Assembly (NCBI RefSeq): GCF_040712315.1
Contig: NC_134017.1
Span: 57,658,636 to 57,722,635, forward strand
Source of the DNA: Castanea sativa
Lineage: Eukaryota; Streptophyta; Magnoliopsida; Fagales; Fagaceae
Length of the DNA: 64,000 nt
Reading direction: 5' to 3'
In this document: positions 33,741 through 44,758 of the stretch, piece after piece
Position numbering within the stretch: the stretch's first letter is position 1
How the letters are laid out: each line of letters begins with the position of its first letter
Notes under the pieces: generated by a model
Databases searched by the model: none
Told to the model about the DNA's origin: nothing
What the model saw: only the letters and a program-made list of their open reading frames with translations
Position numbers and translations under genes: made by a program

Positions 33741-34594
33741 TTAGCAGTTTCTAGAATTAGAATATGGACAAAAAGTTTGAACTACGACGTCATTGTTTCT
33801 ATTTCTATCTATTACCCATATAAAAAGCGCGAATTAGCCTGTGAACCGTGCTTTGTCGAACCACTTGCTTGGTTATTGTGTGCAGACAGTACAGTGCTTT
33901 TGTCGAGCACCTTGCTAGGTTATTTCGTGTTTAACAAATTTACAGCCATGCAAAGGAGAAAGGAGAGTTGGGTTGGTTTGTTTTTTGTGTGCAGATAGAT
34001 TTATACTTCTATCCTTAAAAGAATTTCAATTTGAACAATTAGAGAGCATGGGTCTTTTGGTCATTTGCTCCTATTTTATATGATCTTATCTCTTTGTTAG
34101 CCTTTTTGGTCAGCCATACTTTGTTGATGGACATGCGTTTGAGGTTGGTTTACCAACTGCTCCACTAATTGGCAGAGAGCAACTATGAGTAAATCATAAA
34201 ACCAACACAAGAGAAAGAATTTTTATATTTGAATAGTTAGAGAGCTTGGGGCTCTTATCTCTGTTGATAAACGCAAACACAGGATACATGGGATTGAGAT
34301 AAGGCTAGTATAAGAAACAAGAAAGAAAAAAAAAATTCAGCCATGAGACAACTGATAGAGAAAGAGAAGAATGAAGGAAAAGAAGAAGGCTGGAGAAAAA
34401 GGTGTGTGATGCTTACCCATGTAAATGCATGTCATAAACTCTTTCATCTTTTCTCTCTCTCTCTTTCTCTTTTTTTTTTTTTTCAAAACAAAATTCTTGT
34501 CTCTTTCTTAACACTGCGTTGGATGCGTTAATCTTCTGATTGTATCTGATTTGCGTTAAAGCTTCAAAGTAACAGGTAAGTACAGTTTTATTGT
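33741..34594. other. Spacer between two gypsy elements
   Basis: This probably derives from intron or flanking sequence of the SAPS-type fragment. No exon could be supported. A pyrimidine run lies near 34441-34485. It ends in ATTGT, the left target duplication of the complete gypsy element. Confidence 0.4.
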
Positions 34595-35530
34595 TGTAGA
34601 GAGGGAAAATTCCCGACCTATCACAAGCTGACACATCATACTACCAAGTTCACAAAATACAACCAATTACAAGGCGCCACATACTGCTGCTAGGTTTTGC
34701 CATCACTATTCAGATTCCAATAGAAATTTGCCAAGTGTCATTGAAATAAAGGCATGAAACTGCATCAGCATGCGTAAGTGATGACACAAGTAGCCCTGCA
34801 CGTGTAAACGATGACACAAGCAATCCAGCACGTGTAAGCGATGACATAAGCGGACCAATCAAGTTGTGACAAGTGTCACCAATCAGACTCCGCCACGTGT
34901 TGCTCACCCACCCCTAAACTCCTATAAATAGAAGCCTTCCTAAGACATATAGGAGGACAGAGAGAAGGAAGAAGATATCTTGAGTTCAGAAACCCAGAAG
35001 CTCTACCAGGATCAAACCCCAAAGCCTCCAAGAATCTCAAGAACTTCAACCTCGCATACAGACAACATTCGAAGCAAAATCATCCAAACTACTCGTCCAG
35101 ATCTCAAAGTTCACTGGAATCAAGCTCAAAAGCCTCCAGAAATCTCAACAAACCATAAATCAACGAAGCTCTACGGAATCAAGCCTCTAAAGCACCGAAG
35201 AATTTCCATCACAAACCTTCAAACATGAAGAACACACGAAGAACACGAAGAACAAAGAATTTCTAACAAACTCATAGCCAGAGATTCATTGTAATTCCGT
35301 TTCAAAGATCTTCGATCCATTCCTCAGCTAAATTGAAGAATATCTTATGTTCAAATCAAAATCACATTACCACAATTCCAATCAATAAATCTTTCAAGGA
35401 GATCGAATCAGAGGATCACTCTTTTGTAATTACAGAGAATTGTACCACACATTCATCAATACAAATTCGTATATGTGAAACTATTTTTACATGTTTGATT
35501 TATGTCGAACTAGAAATTTAGTCGTCTACA
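34595..35530 (+). repeat. 5' LTR of the complete gypsy element
   Basis: 936 bp from 'tgtagagagggaaaattccc' to 'tttagtcgtctaca'. It has one unit of the segment that is tandemly repeated in the LTRs of the antisense element. Three roughly 30-bp repeats with 'acgtgtaa.cgatgaca' lie just upstream of the TATA box. Confidence 0.93.
34799..34930 (+). promoter_or_regulatory. LTR promoter: CACGTG cluster and TATA box
   Basis: CACGTG (G-box/ABRE core) occurs at 34799-34804, 34829-34834 and 34894-34899, and a strong TATA box 'TATAAATA' at 34923-34930. The 'gatgaca' word recurs between them. G-boxes bind bZIP and bHLH factors, so hormone- or stress-linked transcription is plausible but is inference. Confidence 0.6.
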
Positions 35531-35535
35531 AATTC

Positions 35536-35553
35536 TGGCACGCCCGGTGGGAC
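35536..35553 (+). other. Primer-binding-site candidate of the complete gypsy element
   Basis: 'tggcacgcccggtgggac' begins five bases after the LTR and starts with TGG, as tRNA-primed sites do. The tRNA was not identified. Confidence 0.55.
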
Positions 35554-35615
35554 ATCTCTGCCTCTCATCTCTTTCTCCTTCAAAAGAAAAGAAATTCAAT
35601 CTGCTACTAGCTTCG

Positions 35616-37661
35616 ATGGCTTCTAACAAGAATGCTCAAAAATCGGTGATGGATGCTTCCGTTGCGGATGATTATGTCGGCCCAATCACTCGTAGTCGAT
35701 CCAAAGCCCTTGGTCAACCGCAACCCCAATCAAACAAAGAAAGCAAGCTTCATAATATCATCTCTCTAGACTTTCTTGCAAAAAGGAAAGCTACCGCTAA
35801 GGATTCATCTGTCTCGAAGGATTTTGAGATCAATGATGAATCATCCCTAACCAAGACCTTTTCTATCAACTCTTCACCCGTGATGAGAAGCCTAAGGAAC
35901 AAAATGTCTTTGACTCATCCTGTCTCATCATTTTCTCCATCATATCTAGAGGTCATGCCAGTAATGATGACCAACACCTCTACTGTGGAAGAAAAGATGG
36001 CTGAAATGGAACAAAGGGTCACCCTTCTCACAAAAGCACTTGAAGATAAGGATGTCCAAATTGCAACCCTGATGAACAAACTGGAAGTCCAAGATTCGGG
36101 TGAATCAAATCCAGACCTTGAGCACCCTCCTGGCTTTACCTTGAAGGGAGAAAATGCTAGGGGTGATAAGGGAAAAGGAGGTGAAGGCACTTCTTAACAA
36201 GGGCATTCCACCTCAATGGCCTCGATATCTGTCCAACAACTGCAGGACATGATAACAAACACCATACGAGCACAATACGGAGGTTCTTCTACACATTCTC
36301 TCATATATTTAAAACCTTATACGAAGCGCATTGACAATATGAGAATGCCAAATGGGTATCAACCCCCCAAGTTCTTGCAATTCGATGGCAAGGGAAACCC
36401 TAAGCAACACGTTGTGCACTTTGTAGAAACCTGTGAGAACGCAAGGACTCAAGGAGGCCTCTTTGTAAAGCAGTTTGTTCGTTCTCTGAAAGGGAATGCC
36501 TTTGATTGGTATACAGATTTAGAACCTGAGTCAATTGATAGTTGGGATCAGTTGGAAAGGGAGTTCCTTAACCGGTTTTACAGCACGCGCCGCACGGTGA
36601 GCATGATGGAGCTTACCAATACTAAGCAGTGGAAAGACGAACCCATTGTTGACTACATCAATCTGTGGCGTTCTTTGAGTTTAGATTGTAAGGATAGACT
36701 GTCTGAAACATCTGCTGTAGAAATGTGCATCCAAGGCATGCATTGGGGACTTCTGTACATCCTACAAGGGGTAAAGCCCCGAACATTCGAAGAATTGGCA
36801 ACTCGTGCACATGACATGGAATTGAGTATCTCTTGCCATGAAAATCTGAAACCTCCCATACTTGAAGAAAAGAAAGAAAGGCGAGAAATAAGGAGAAATG
36901 ACAGGAATACAAAAAGTAATGTCAAACACTTCATGAATGTCAACCCTGCCCCAGTCAAAATTTCAACGGGAAATGTAAAGGCTAACGAGAAGAGGCCTGA
37001 GGGAGGCCAACAACGCGAGACGCGTCGCTCATCACTCAAGGAATGGGAACAAAAGGTGTATCCTTTCCTTGACGCTGATATACCCGAAATGCTAGAACAA
37101 CTGCTCAACTTGAAATTAATTGAATTGCCAGAATGCAAACGATCGGAAGAAATAGGAAAGGTTGATGACCCGAACTATTGTAAGTATCATCGCATCATAA
37201 GTCATCCGATCCAAAAATGCTTTGTTCTTAAAGAACTCATCATGAAGCTAGCCAAGGAAAGGAAAATCGACTTAGATGTTAATGATGTTGCTCAGTCAAA
37301 CCTTGTAACATTTGCTTACGGGTCGCCTAATTGCAAGTCTCCGACTACTAAGCAGAGGGCGAATACCACGTTCATTTAATTTGGTTCTTTGGAACCTGTT
37401 CAAGTTCAGCTCTCACAAAAAGCATCTAATTATGACTCAAATGATGATAAAAAGTCAACAATAGATGAGGAAGAGGGTTGGACGTTGGTTACTCATAAGA
37501 GATGGAAGAAGAGACGAGTATTCCCTCTTCATTTGATCACCCAAGAGTTCAGAAGAGCACAAAACCAAATTCAGCCGCAGTCAAGAAGAAAGAATGATAA
37601 AAGGAAAGAAAGACTAAGAACGGAAATGTGTGATGATTCGGCACAAACCCAAAAATTTTGA
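35616..37661 (+). pseudogene. Gypsy gag polyprotein region, three premature stops
   Basis: The likely start is the ATG at 35616 ('MASNKNAQ'), followed by 'GPITRSRSK', an N-terminal motif of Tat-lineage gags, and a short coiled-coil-like segment ('VEEKMAEMEQRVTLLTKALE'). The retrotransposon gag domain is about 36470-36740 ('[14 protein letters not shown]', '[11 protein letters not shown]'). A Cys/His motif '[16 protein letters not shown]' (about 37168-37215) replaces the usual zinc knuckle. In-frame stops stand at 36195 (TAA), 37377 (TAA) and 37659 (TGA); the first two fit CAA-to-TAA changes. The product would form the capsid that packages element RNA. Confidence 0.85.
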
Positions 37662-38710
37662 AGTCTTGTCACATTGGAAGAATTTTTCCCCATGAAATTC
37701 TTTCAAAGCAAGTCAACAGAGGCTGTTCACACGGTCTCTCGTTGTGAAGTTGATGAAAAACAAAAAGGTGTTGACCATGGTAGTTCAAATGAGACTTTGT
37801 TGTCTTTAGAACAACTCAAATCTCAGGTTGATAAAGTTGAACCCTCGCAATCCTCCACCTCACCGAAAGAAGGGATCATCCAAGCTCTTGAAGAGCCAAA
37901 GATTACACTCCTTGTACCAATACACTTCAACAAACACAGGAATGTTTCGCGTGCTCCCCAGACTTGACTTTCACTGACGAGGATCTATTGTTAGGCCCTA
38001 AGCCTTACAATCGTCCACTTTATGTCTCTGGTTATGTTCGTGAACAAAAAATTGATCGCATTCTCATTGATGGAGGTTCAGCTATTAATATATTACCGAA
38101 AATGACAATGAGACGACTTGGTCTTGCTATGGAAGAATTATCACACAGTCGCTTGGTCATACAAGGTTTTAACCAAGGAGGACAACGCGCCATCGGCATG
38201 ATACACTTGGAGTTAATTATTGGAGAATTGACAAGCAATGTTTTGTTCCATGTCATTGATGCCAAGACAACCTACAACATGTTGTTAGGACGTCCATGGA
38301 TCCATGGGAACGGAATAGTGCCGTCAACTTTGCACCAATGTTTCAAGTATCTTCAAGGTGGAATAAAGAAAGTAGATGCCGACTTGAAGCCTTTTTCTGA
38401 AACTGAAGCTCACTTTGCTGACGCGAAGTTTTATGTAGAAGATGATATCCCTAATGAAGTTCTCCCAGTTGAAGTCCCGTCCATGAAAAGTAAGCAGGGT
38501 GAAAAGAAGCATGTTAAATTCATCATTAGAAAGGATATTCCTTCCCCAAAGGAAGATCCACGATATGGGAATAACCAGTCTAGTGAGTCTACTAGCAATT
38601 CAGAGAGAGCGGATGAAAGTTCTACGCCTTCCAATAACCCTCCATTCCTCCGTTATGTACCATTGTCACGCCGCAAAAACGGACAATCACCATTCACGGA
38701 ATGCCTTTAA
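37662..38710 (+). pseudogene. Gypsy protease region
   Basis: A linker frame runs 37674-37967, then the frame shifts by one at about 37960 and continues as 'LTFTDEDLLLG' and 'ILIDGGSAINILPKMTMRRLG' (about 38060-38125). That is the aspartic-protease region, with the catalytic Asp in a D-G-G form common in this lineage. It continues to 'TTYNMLLGRPWIH', a conserved downstream motif, and ends at a TAA (38708-38710) in the same frame as RT. An active copy would use it to cleave the polyprotein. Confidence 0.8.
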
Positions 38711-38716
38711 TCTACA

Positions 38717-40669
38717 ATGGATATGCGAAGACCTCCTACAAAGCTCACGATGAAGGATGTAGCCATGTTGAAAGAAAATCATGTAATGCCTTTAACTTCA
38801 TCCACAAATCCTTTGCCCTCAAAGCCACTAAATGGATTCGTGAAGTCTTCACAAAGTCTGACAGAGCATGGTATTCTACCAAGTAAACAGACGAAAGAAT
38901 GGTTTGACCCAAAGGCATATAGGCTATTAGCCAAAGCAGTTTATGATTTCTCAAAACAAAGCGGCCTAGGGAAACTAATTCCAGAAGCCACCGGAGAAAA
39001 GATGCACGGCCTTAGTAAAACGCAAGGAAAAATGCGACTTGAAGGGCATGAAATTCCTATCCCAAAGACCGGAATAGGTTATACTCTAGAACCACCAGCT
39101 CAAATATGGATCAATAAAAGAAGCAATGCTTCAAGTTCCCAATACATAACAGTAGAGGTTGATGAAAGTTCGAATCAAAGAAAAGATCATTCTTCATCAC
39201 GCATCTCAGTATTCGATCGCATTAAGGCTTCATCATCACGAATTACAGTGTTTGATAGGTTGAATACGGCTTGTTTAACGCAAAGTCGGGACACTTTTGC
39301 GTGTGGATCAATCTTTAATCGATTGGGGGCAACAAAAAGGCCCATTGATACTTGCTCTGAAAGTTTAATAAACTCTGAGGACCAAAAGGAGGAGAAAGCT
39401 AATGATGAGATACATAGTAGTATTCCTTCACGCATGAAGCGTAACTTTATCTTGGATATCAGCACTGAAGGAGCTCTTAAAGTCAAAAGGCGAACGATTG
39501 TACACACAAGTCAGTCACTCGTCCACAATGAGCAAAATGAAGAAGTATCATCCTCGTTTCACATTACAGTAGAAGAAGATACACTGTCAGATGATGAAGC
39601 CGCAAAGAATGAGGTCGATGAAGCTCCCCTAGCCTTGGAAGATGGAGTACAGGCTACAGTTGATGAACTTAAAGAGATCAATTTAGGAACTACTGAAGAA
39701 CCTCGACCAACTTTCATCAGTGCCCTTCTCACTCCTGCAGAAGAAGAAGGATACCTCCAGCTCCTGGTAGAATATAAAGATGTGTTTGCTTGGACTTACA
39801 AAGAAATGCTTGGGCTCAATCCAAGTATTGCTTTACACCATTTGGCAGTAAAGAAGGGCGTGCACCCAGTAAAACAAGCTCAAAGACGCTTTCGGCCGGA
39901 GCTTATCCCTCAAATTGAAACTGAGGTCAATAAGCTAATTGAGGCAGGCTTCATCCGTGAAGTACAGTATCTGGAGTGGATCGCTAATATCGTCCCTGTC
40001 AAAAAGAAGAATAGACAAATCCGGGTGTGCGTTGACTTCCGTGATCTGAACAATGCATGTCCCAAGGATGATTTTCTGTTGCCTATCACTGAGATCATGG
40101 TTGACGCCACTATTGGTCATGAAGCCTTATCTTTCATGGATGGCTCTTCTGGTTACAACCAAATTCGAATGAATCCTAAGGATGAAGAGTTCACAGCTTT
40201 TCATACCCCTAAAGGTATTTACTGTTACAAAGTGATGCCTTTTGGATTAAAGAACGCTGGTGCTACTTATCAACGAGCCATGCAAAAGATCTTTGATAAT
40301 GTACTTCATAAGTACGTGGAGTGTTATGTCGATGATCTGGTGGTTAAATCAAAAAGGAGGGAAGACCATCTGGTAGATTTACGATCCGTGTTCAACCGCT
40401 TAAGAAATTATCAGCTTAAAATGAACCCTCGCAAATGCGTTTTCGGTGTAACATCCGAGAAATTTCTTGGTTTTATTGTGAGGCACCGCGGTATTGAAAT
40501 TGACCAGTCCAAAATTGAAGCTATCCAGAAAATGCCAGAGCCCAAGAACCTGCGAGAACTTAGAGGCTTGCAAGGAAAACTAGCTTACATACGACGATTT
40601 ATTTCAAACCTGGTAGGTCGATGTCAACCTTTCAATAGTTTAATGAAGAAGGATGCACACTTTCAATGA
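38717..40669 (+). pseudogene. Gypsy reverse transcriptase region
   Basis: Same frame as the protease. A linker with three 'SSRI(S/T)VFDR' repeats (about 39195-39260) leads into RT from about 39690: 'RRFRPELIPQIETEVNKLI', 'RVCVDFRDLNNACPKDDF', 'LSFMDGSSGYNQI', 'AFHTPKGIYCYKVMPFGLKN' and the catalytic 'YVDDLVVKS' near 40325-40350. All core RT motifs are present and look functional. A TGA at 40667-40669 ends the frame where a Trp codon (TGG) would fit. Confidence 0.9.
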
Positions 40670-40711
40670 AATGAGGCTTGTAGCAATGCTTTTGCACGCA
40701 TCAAAAGATAC

Positions 40712-41785
40712 TTGCTTAATCCTCCAGTTTTAGGTGCTCCTATCCCGGGAAAGCCTTTGGTGTTGTACATCGCGGCACAAGAAAGGTCTCTAGGTGCTCT
40801 TATGGCACAAGAAAATAAAGAAGGGAAAGAAAGAGCCCTTTATTATTTAAGTCGGACTTTCAATGGAGCTGAATTAAATTATTCTCCTATTGAAAAGATG
40901 TTCCTCGCTCTTTTCTTTGCCGTAGACAAACTGGAGCACTACATGCAAGCACATACGGTCCGTTTGATAGCAAAGGTGGACCCGATTAAATATGTCCTCT
41001 CTAGGCTAGTGGTTTCGGGTCGCATAGCTCGATGGGCAATCTTGCTGCAACAATACAACCTTGCATATGTTTCGCAAAAAGCTATCAAAGGACAAGTATT
41101 GGTAAATTTCTTAGCTGATCACCCAGTTCCATCTGATTGGGAGTTCTCTGATGATTTCCCAGATGAAGATGTGTTTTACATTGAAGTAATGCCACCATGG
41201 ATGATGTTTTTCGATGGGGCTGCACGTCAAGAAGGAGCGGGGGCAGGTGTAGTGTTTGTTTCTCCACAACAACAAATACTTCTATATTCATTCTCATTAA
41301 GCAAACTTTGCTCTAACAATGTAGCCGAATATCAAGCATTGATCATTGGTCTACAAATGGCCATTGAAATCGGCATATCGCAACTCGAGATCTTTGGGGA
41401 TTCCAAATTAATTATCAACCAAATCTTGGAGCAGTATGATGTCAAGAAAGAGGACCTTGTCCCTTATTGCAAATATGTGAAGAAGTTGCTCGCAAATTTT
41501 GAGGTAATTACATTGGAGCATATATCGAGGAAGGAGAATAGACAGGATGATGCTTTAGCTAATTTGGCTACCACCTTAGCATTATCCCAAGAAGAGACAG
41601 CCAAAGTTGCTGTTTCCCAAAGGTGGGTGGTGCCTTCCGTGATTGAAGAAGAAAAAGAAGAAAAGCAAGCCAACGTCATCTCTGTATGCCTTGTCGAAAA
41701 GGAAGATTGGCGACAAACAATCTTTGAGTACCTTCAACATGGAAGACTCCCAGATGATGTACGCCACAAGACCGAAGTTCGATGA
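40712..41785 (+). pseudogene. Dual RNase H region (retroviral-type plus archaeal-type)
   Basis: In the RT frame, 'YIAAQERSLGALMAQENKEG' to 'LVNFLADHPVP' (about 40760-41130) is the standard gypsy RNase H. A second RNase H follows (about 41195-41570): 'MMFFDGAARQEGAGAG', 'NNVAEYQALIIGLQ', 'LEIFGDSKLIINQI' and 'NRQDDALANLA', which retain the D-E-D-D catalytic residues. This extra archaeal-type domain defines the Tat lineage. A TGA at 41783-41785, where TGG would fit, closes the frame. Confidence 0.9.
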
Positions 41786-41842
41786 AGGGCTGCTCGATTC
41801 ATTTACTATAAAGAAACTCTCTTCCGCCGTTCATTTGATGGT

Positions 41843-42954
41843 TTGTTTCTCCGTTGCTTAGGAGAGGAAGAGGCTAAACAAGCCTTAGAAGAAGCTCATT
41901 CTGGAATATGCGGTGCACACCAATCAGGTCCTAAGTTACACTACAGGATTAAGCGAATGGGTTACTATTGGCCTACGATGGTGCAAGATTCCATGGAGTA
42001 TGCTAAGAAGTGCGAAGCTTGTCAATTTCATGCAAACTTCATCCATCAGCCACCAGAACCTCTACACCCAACTGTAGCTTCTTGGCCTTTTGATGCATGG
42101 GGGCTTGACGTAATAGGACCATTACCAAAATCATCTGGTGGCCATTTGTACATCTTGGCTGCAACTGATTACTTCTCAAAATGGGCAGAAGCTGTGCCTC
42201 TTAGGGAAGTAAAGAAAGAGTCGGTGGTCAATTTTATCCGAACTCACTTGATCTATCGGTATGGTGTCCCTCGATATATCATAACCGATAATGGCAAACC
42301 GTTTCAGAATAGGTTGATGACAGAGTTGTGCGAGAAATTTGCATTCAAACAGTACAATTCTTCTATGTACAATGCCCCAGCGAATGGATTAGCCGAAGCC
42401 TTTAACAAAACTCTTGGCAGTTTGTTAAAAAAAGTGGTATCCAAAACTAAGTGAGACTGGCATGAAAGAATTGGAGAAGCATTATGGGCATATCGAACAA
42501 CATTTCGAACGCCTACTCAAGCGACCTTGTATTCTCTCGTTTATGGAGTAGAAGCTATCCTTCCCTTAGAACACCAGATCCCATCACTACGGATCGCCAT
42601 TCAAGAAGGGTTAACTAAAGAGGAAAATGCCAAGCTTAGGTTACAAGAGTTGGAAGCACTGGATGAGAAAAGGCTCGAGGCCCAACAACGCCTTGAGTGC
42701 TATCAAGCTCGTTTGTCAAGCGCATTCAATAAAAAAGTTAAACCACGATCATTCCAAGTTGGTGACTTAGTCCTCGCTGTTCGAAGACCTATCATCATGA
42801 CTCATAGTACAGGCGGTAAGTTCACCTCGAAATGGGATGGACCTTATGTTGTACAAGAAGTCTACACTAATGGAGCTTACAAGTTGATTGATCAGAAGGG
42901 TGTAAGGATCGGCCCCATCAATGGGAAGTTCCTCAAACGCTTCTATGCTTGAAA
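41843..42954 (+). pseudogene. Gypsy integrase region
   Basis: Same frame again. The HHCC zinc domain is 'HSGICGAHQSGPKLHYRI' plus 'CEACQFHA' (about 41896-42030). The catalytic core has the DDE residues in 'WGLDVIGPLPKSSGG', 'YIITDNGKPFQN' and 'NGLAEAFNKTLG' (about 42096-42415). A TGA at 42452-42454 stands where Trp is expected before 'DWHERIGEALWAYRTT'. The C-terminal part (42527-42954) keeps 'FQVGDLVLAVRRP' and 'KWDGPYVVQEV', an SH3-like fold, and ends at 'GKFLKRFYA'. No chromodomain is present, as expected for this lineage. Confidence 0.9.
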
Positions 42955-43991
42955 ATCAAGAATTGCTCCTCGGTAAGAGCTTAAACTACCCACTGCAGCA
43001 CTACAAGGGTACATGATGTCTTCCCATTACCTTTGAAAGTGTACAAATAAAGAGAAATTAATCCCACTCTATGTCACCATTTGTAAGTGTGGCGTAGTGG
43101 TTGGATGTCCATGTCACCCTTGAGGCCAAGGTCTCGGGTTCGATTAGTGGTGATACCCATTATTGCGCAATTGGTACCCATGAAATGATGTGGGGTGTAG
43201 GGAGAGGATTACACACGTGAGCCCTCCCTTTTTGTTAAAAAAAAAAATCATCAAAAAAAAAATTTTTGGTTGAACTACGTAATGACTTGATCCCTTTCCG
43301 GGGTACGTAGGCAGCTTAGTACTTTTCACTAAGTTCAGTCACATAAAAAGAAGAAGGACTGCCAGTCTAGCTTGAAGAGTTTGTCCAAAGGTCGTCAACA
43401 TGCTTTCAAGAACCCTTTGATTGGCAATGCGTCGCTTAAGATCAATCAATTGCTCACTATATGATGTTCAAAGATCATTGTGGTAGAAAGTGATAGCTGC
43501 AAAGAATTGGTGTTACTTAGCTTTCCTTGAAATAATGATAAGTTGATTCTTGGTTGTGGAGTAAAATAAAATCTTCAACCTCTGTTGCAAGGAATGGAGT
43601 CTGCATGGCATTGCTCATCTTTTGTGGACATATTCCCACGTCTCTGAAGTATACTTTGCATCACTTATCTCCTGGGGGCATCTTTTTTGTACCTTTCAAG
43701 TCTAGGCTATATTGTCTCTCTTCTAGGTTGTGCCACTTCACAACTCTGAAATTTGAACCACATCATCTCCCTTCTGAGTGGTGTTGTTTCACATCATGTC
43801 TCTAAAATCTGGACAACGTCACCTTCCTCCAACATCTGAAGTTGATGTTGCATCATCTCTCCTCTAGGGGCATGTTCGTGCAATGTCAAAATCATGACGG
43901 CATTCTTCTCACATCTTCAAGGTTTTATTGGCATCTCTTTGCATCCTCAAAGTCTTGATTGGAGCTTCTTGAAACTTCAAGCTTCATTATA
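42955..43991 (+). other. Post-integrase spacer of the gypsy element
   Basis: Non-coding region after integrase. It holds a SINE and the word 'gaactacgtaatgacttgat' plus 'ccggggtacgtaggcagc' (about 43272-43318), which I associate with sequence after integrase in related plant gypsy elements. The rest is TC-rich with no convincing frame. Confidence 0.5.
43081..43249 (+). mobile_element. tRNA-derived SINE nested in the gypsy element
   Basis: 'gtgtggcgtagtggttgg' (box A) and 'ctcgggttcgatta' (box B) sit about 45 bp apart, as in a tRNA, followed by a tRNA-unrelated body and an A-rich tail starting near 43238. The tRNA-like part lacks a closed cloverleaf, so it is not a tRNA gene. Clear target duplications were not found. 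Confidence 0.7.
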
Positions 43992-44758
43992 AAAGCCAAT
44001 ATTAGTGCAACTTTGATGCGAATGAAGTGTTGACATAGCTTCAGGGCAAAAATGAATGTCGGCATAGTTTTTGTGCAAATGAAGTGTTGACGTAGCTTCA
44101 TGGCAAAGATGAATGTTGGCATGGCTTTTGTGCAAATGAAGTATTGACGTAGTTTTATGGCAAAAATGGAGTGTTGACACGACTGCATGACAAAGATAAA
44201 TGTTGGCCCAGCTTCGATGCAAATGAAGTGTTGACGTAGCTTCATAGCAAAGATGAATGTTGGCATGGCTTCTGTGCAAATGAAGTGTTGACGTAGCTTT
44301 ATGACAAAGATAAATGTTGGCCCAGCTTCGATGCAAATGAAGTGTTGAGTAGCTTTATGGCAAAGATGAATGTTGGCATAACTTCGATGCGAATGAAGTG
44401 TTGACGTAGCTTCATGGCAAAGATAAATGTTGGCCCAGCTTCGATGCGAATGAAGTGTTGACGTAGCTTCATGGCAAAGATGAATGTTGGCATGGCTTCT
44501 GTGCAAATGAAGTGTTGACGTAGCTTTGTGGCAAAGATGAATGTTGGCATGGCTTTTGTGCAAATGAAGTGTTGACGTAGCTTTATGGCAAAGATGAATG
44601 TTGGCATGGCTTCGGTGCAAATGAAGTGTTGACGTAGCTTTATGGCAAAGATAAATGTTGGCCCAACTTCGATGCGAATGAAGTGTTGACGTAGCTTCAT
44701 GGCAAAGATGAATGTTGGCATGGCTTCTGTGCAAATGAAGTGTTGACGTAGCTTCATG
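43992..44758 (+). repeat. 57-bp minisatellite in the gypsy 3' region, about 13 units
   Basis: Units of 57 bp read 'gaagtgttgacgtagcttc', 'atggcaaagatgaatgttgg' and 'catggcttctgtgcaaat'. Because 57 is a multiple of three, the reverse strand shows a long frame of 19-residue repeats that is only a shadow. Unit variants alternate 'catggcttctg' and 'cccagcttcgatg', hinting at a higher-order pattern. Confidence 0.9.

Noticed and set aside
36653..37138. 161-codon antisense ORF in the gypsy gag
   Set aside because: Shadow of the sense gag frame. The peptide has no family resemblance and the sense strand has clear gag motifs.
43081..43249. tRNA gene
   Set aside because: Box A and box B are present, but there is no cloverleaf, an unrelated body follows and an A-rich tail ends it, so it is a SINE.
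43925..44734. A 269-codon antisense ORF of 19-residue repeats
   Set aside because: It arises because the 57-bp minisatellite unit is a multiple of three and happens to lack stops on that strand. There is no independent coding evidence.
43992..44758. CRISPR-like array
   Set aside because: Repeats are contiguous 57-bp units without unique spacers, inside a plant retrotransposon, so it is a minisatellite.
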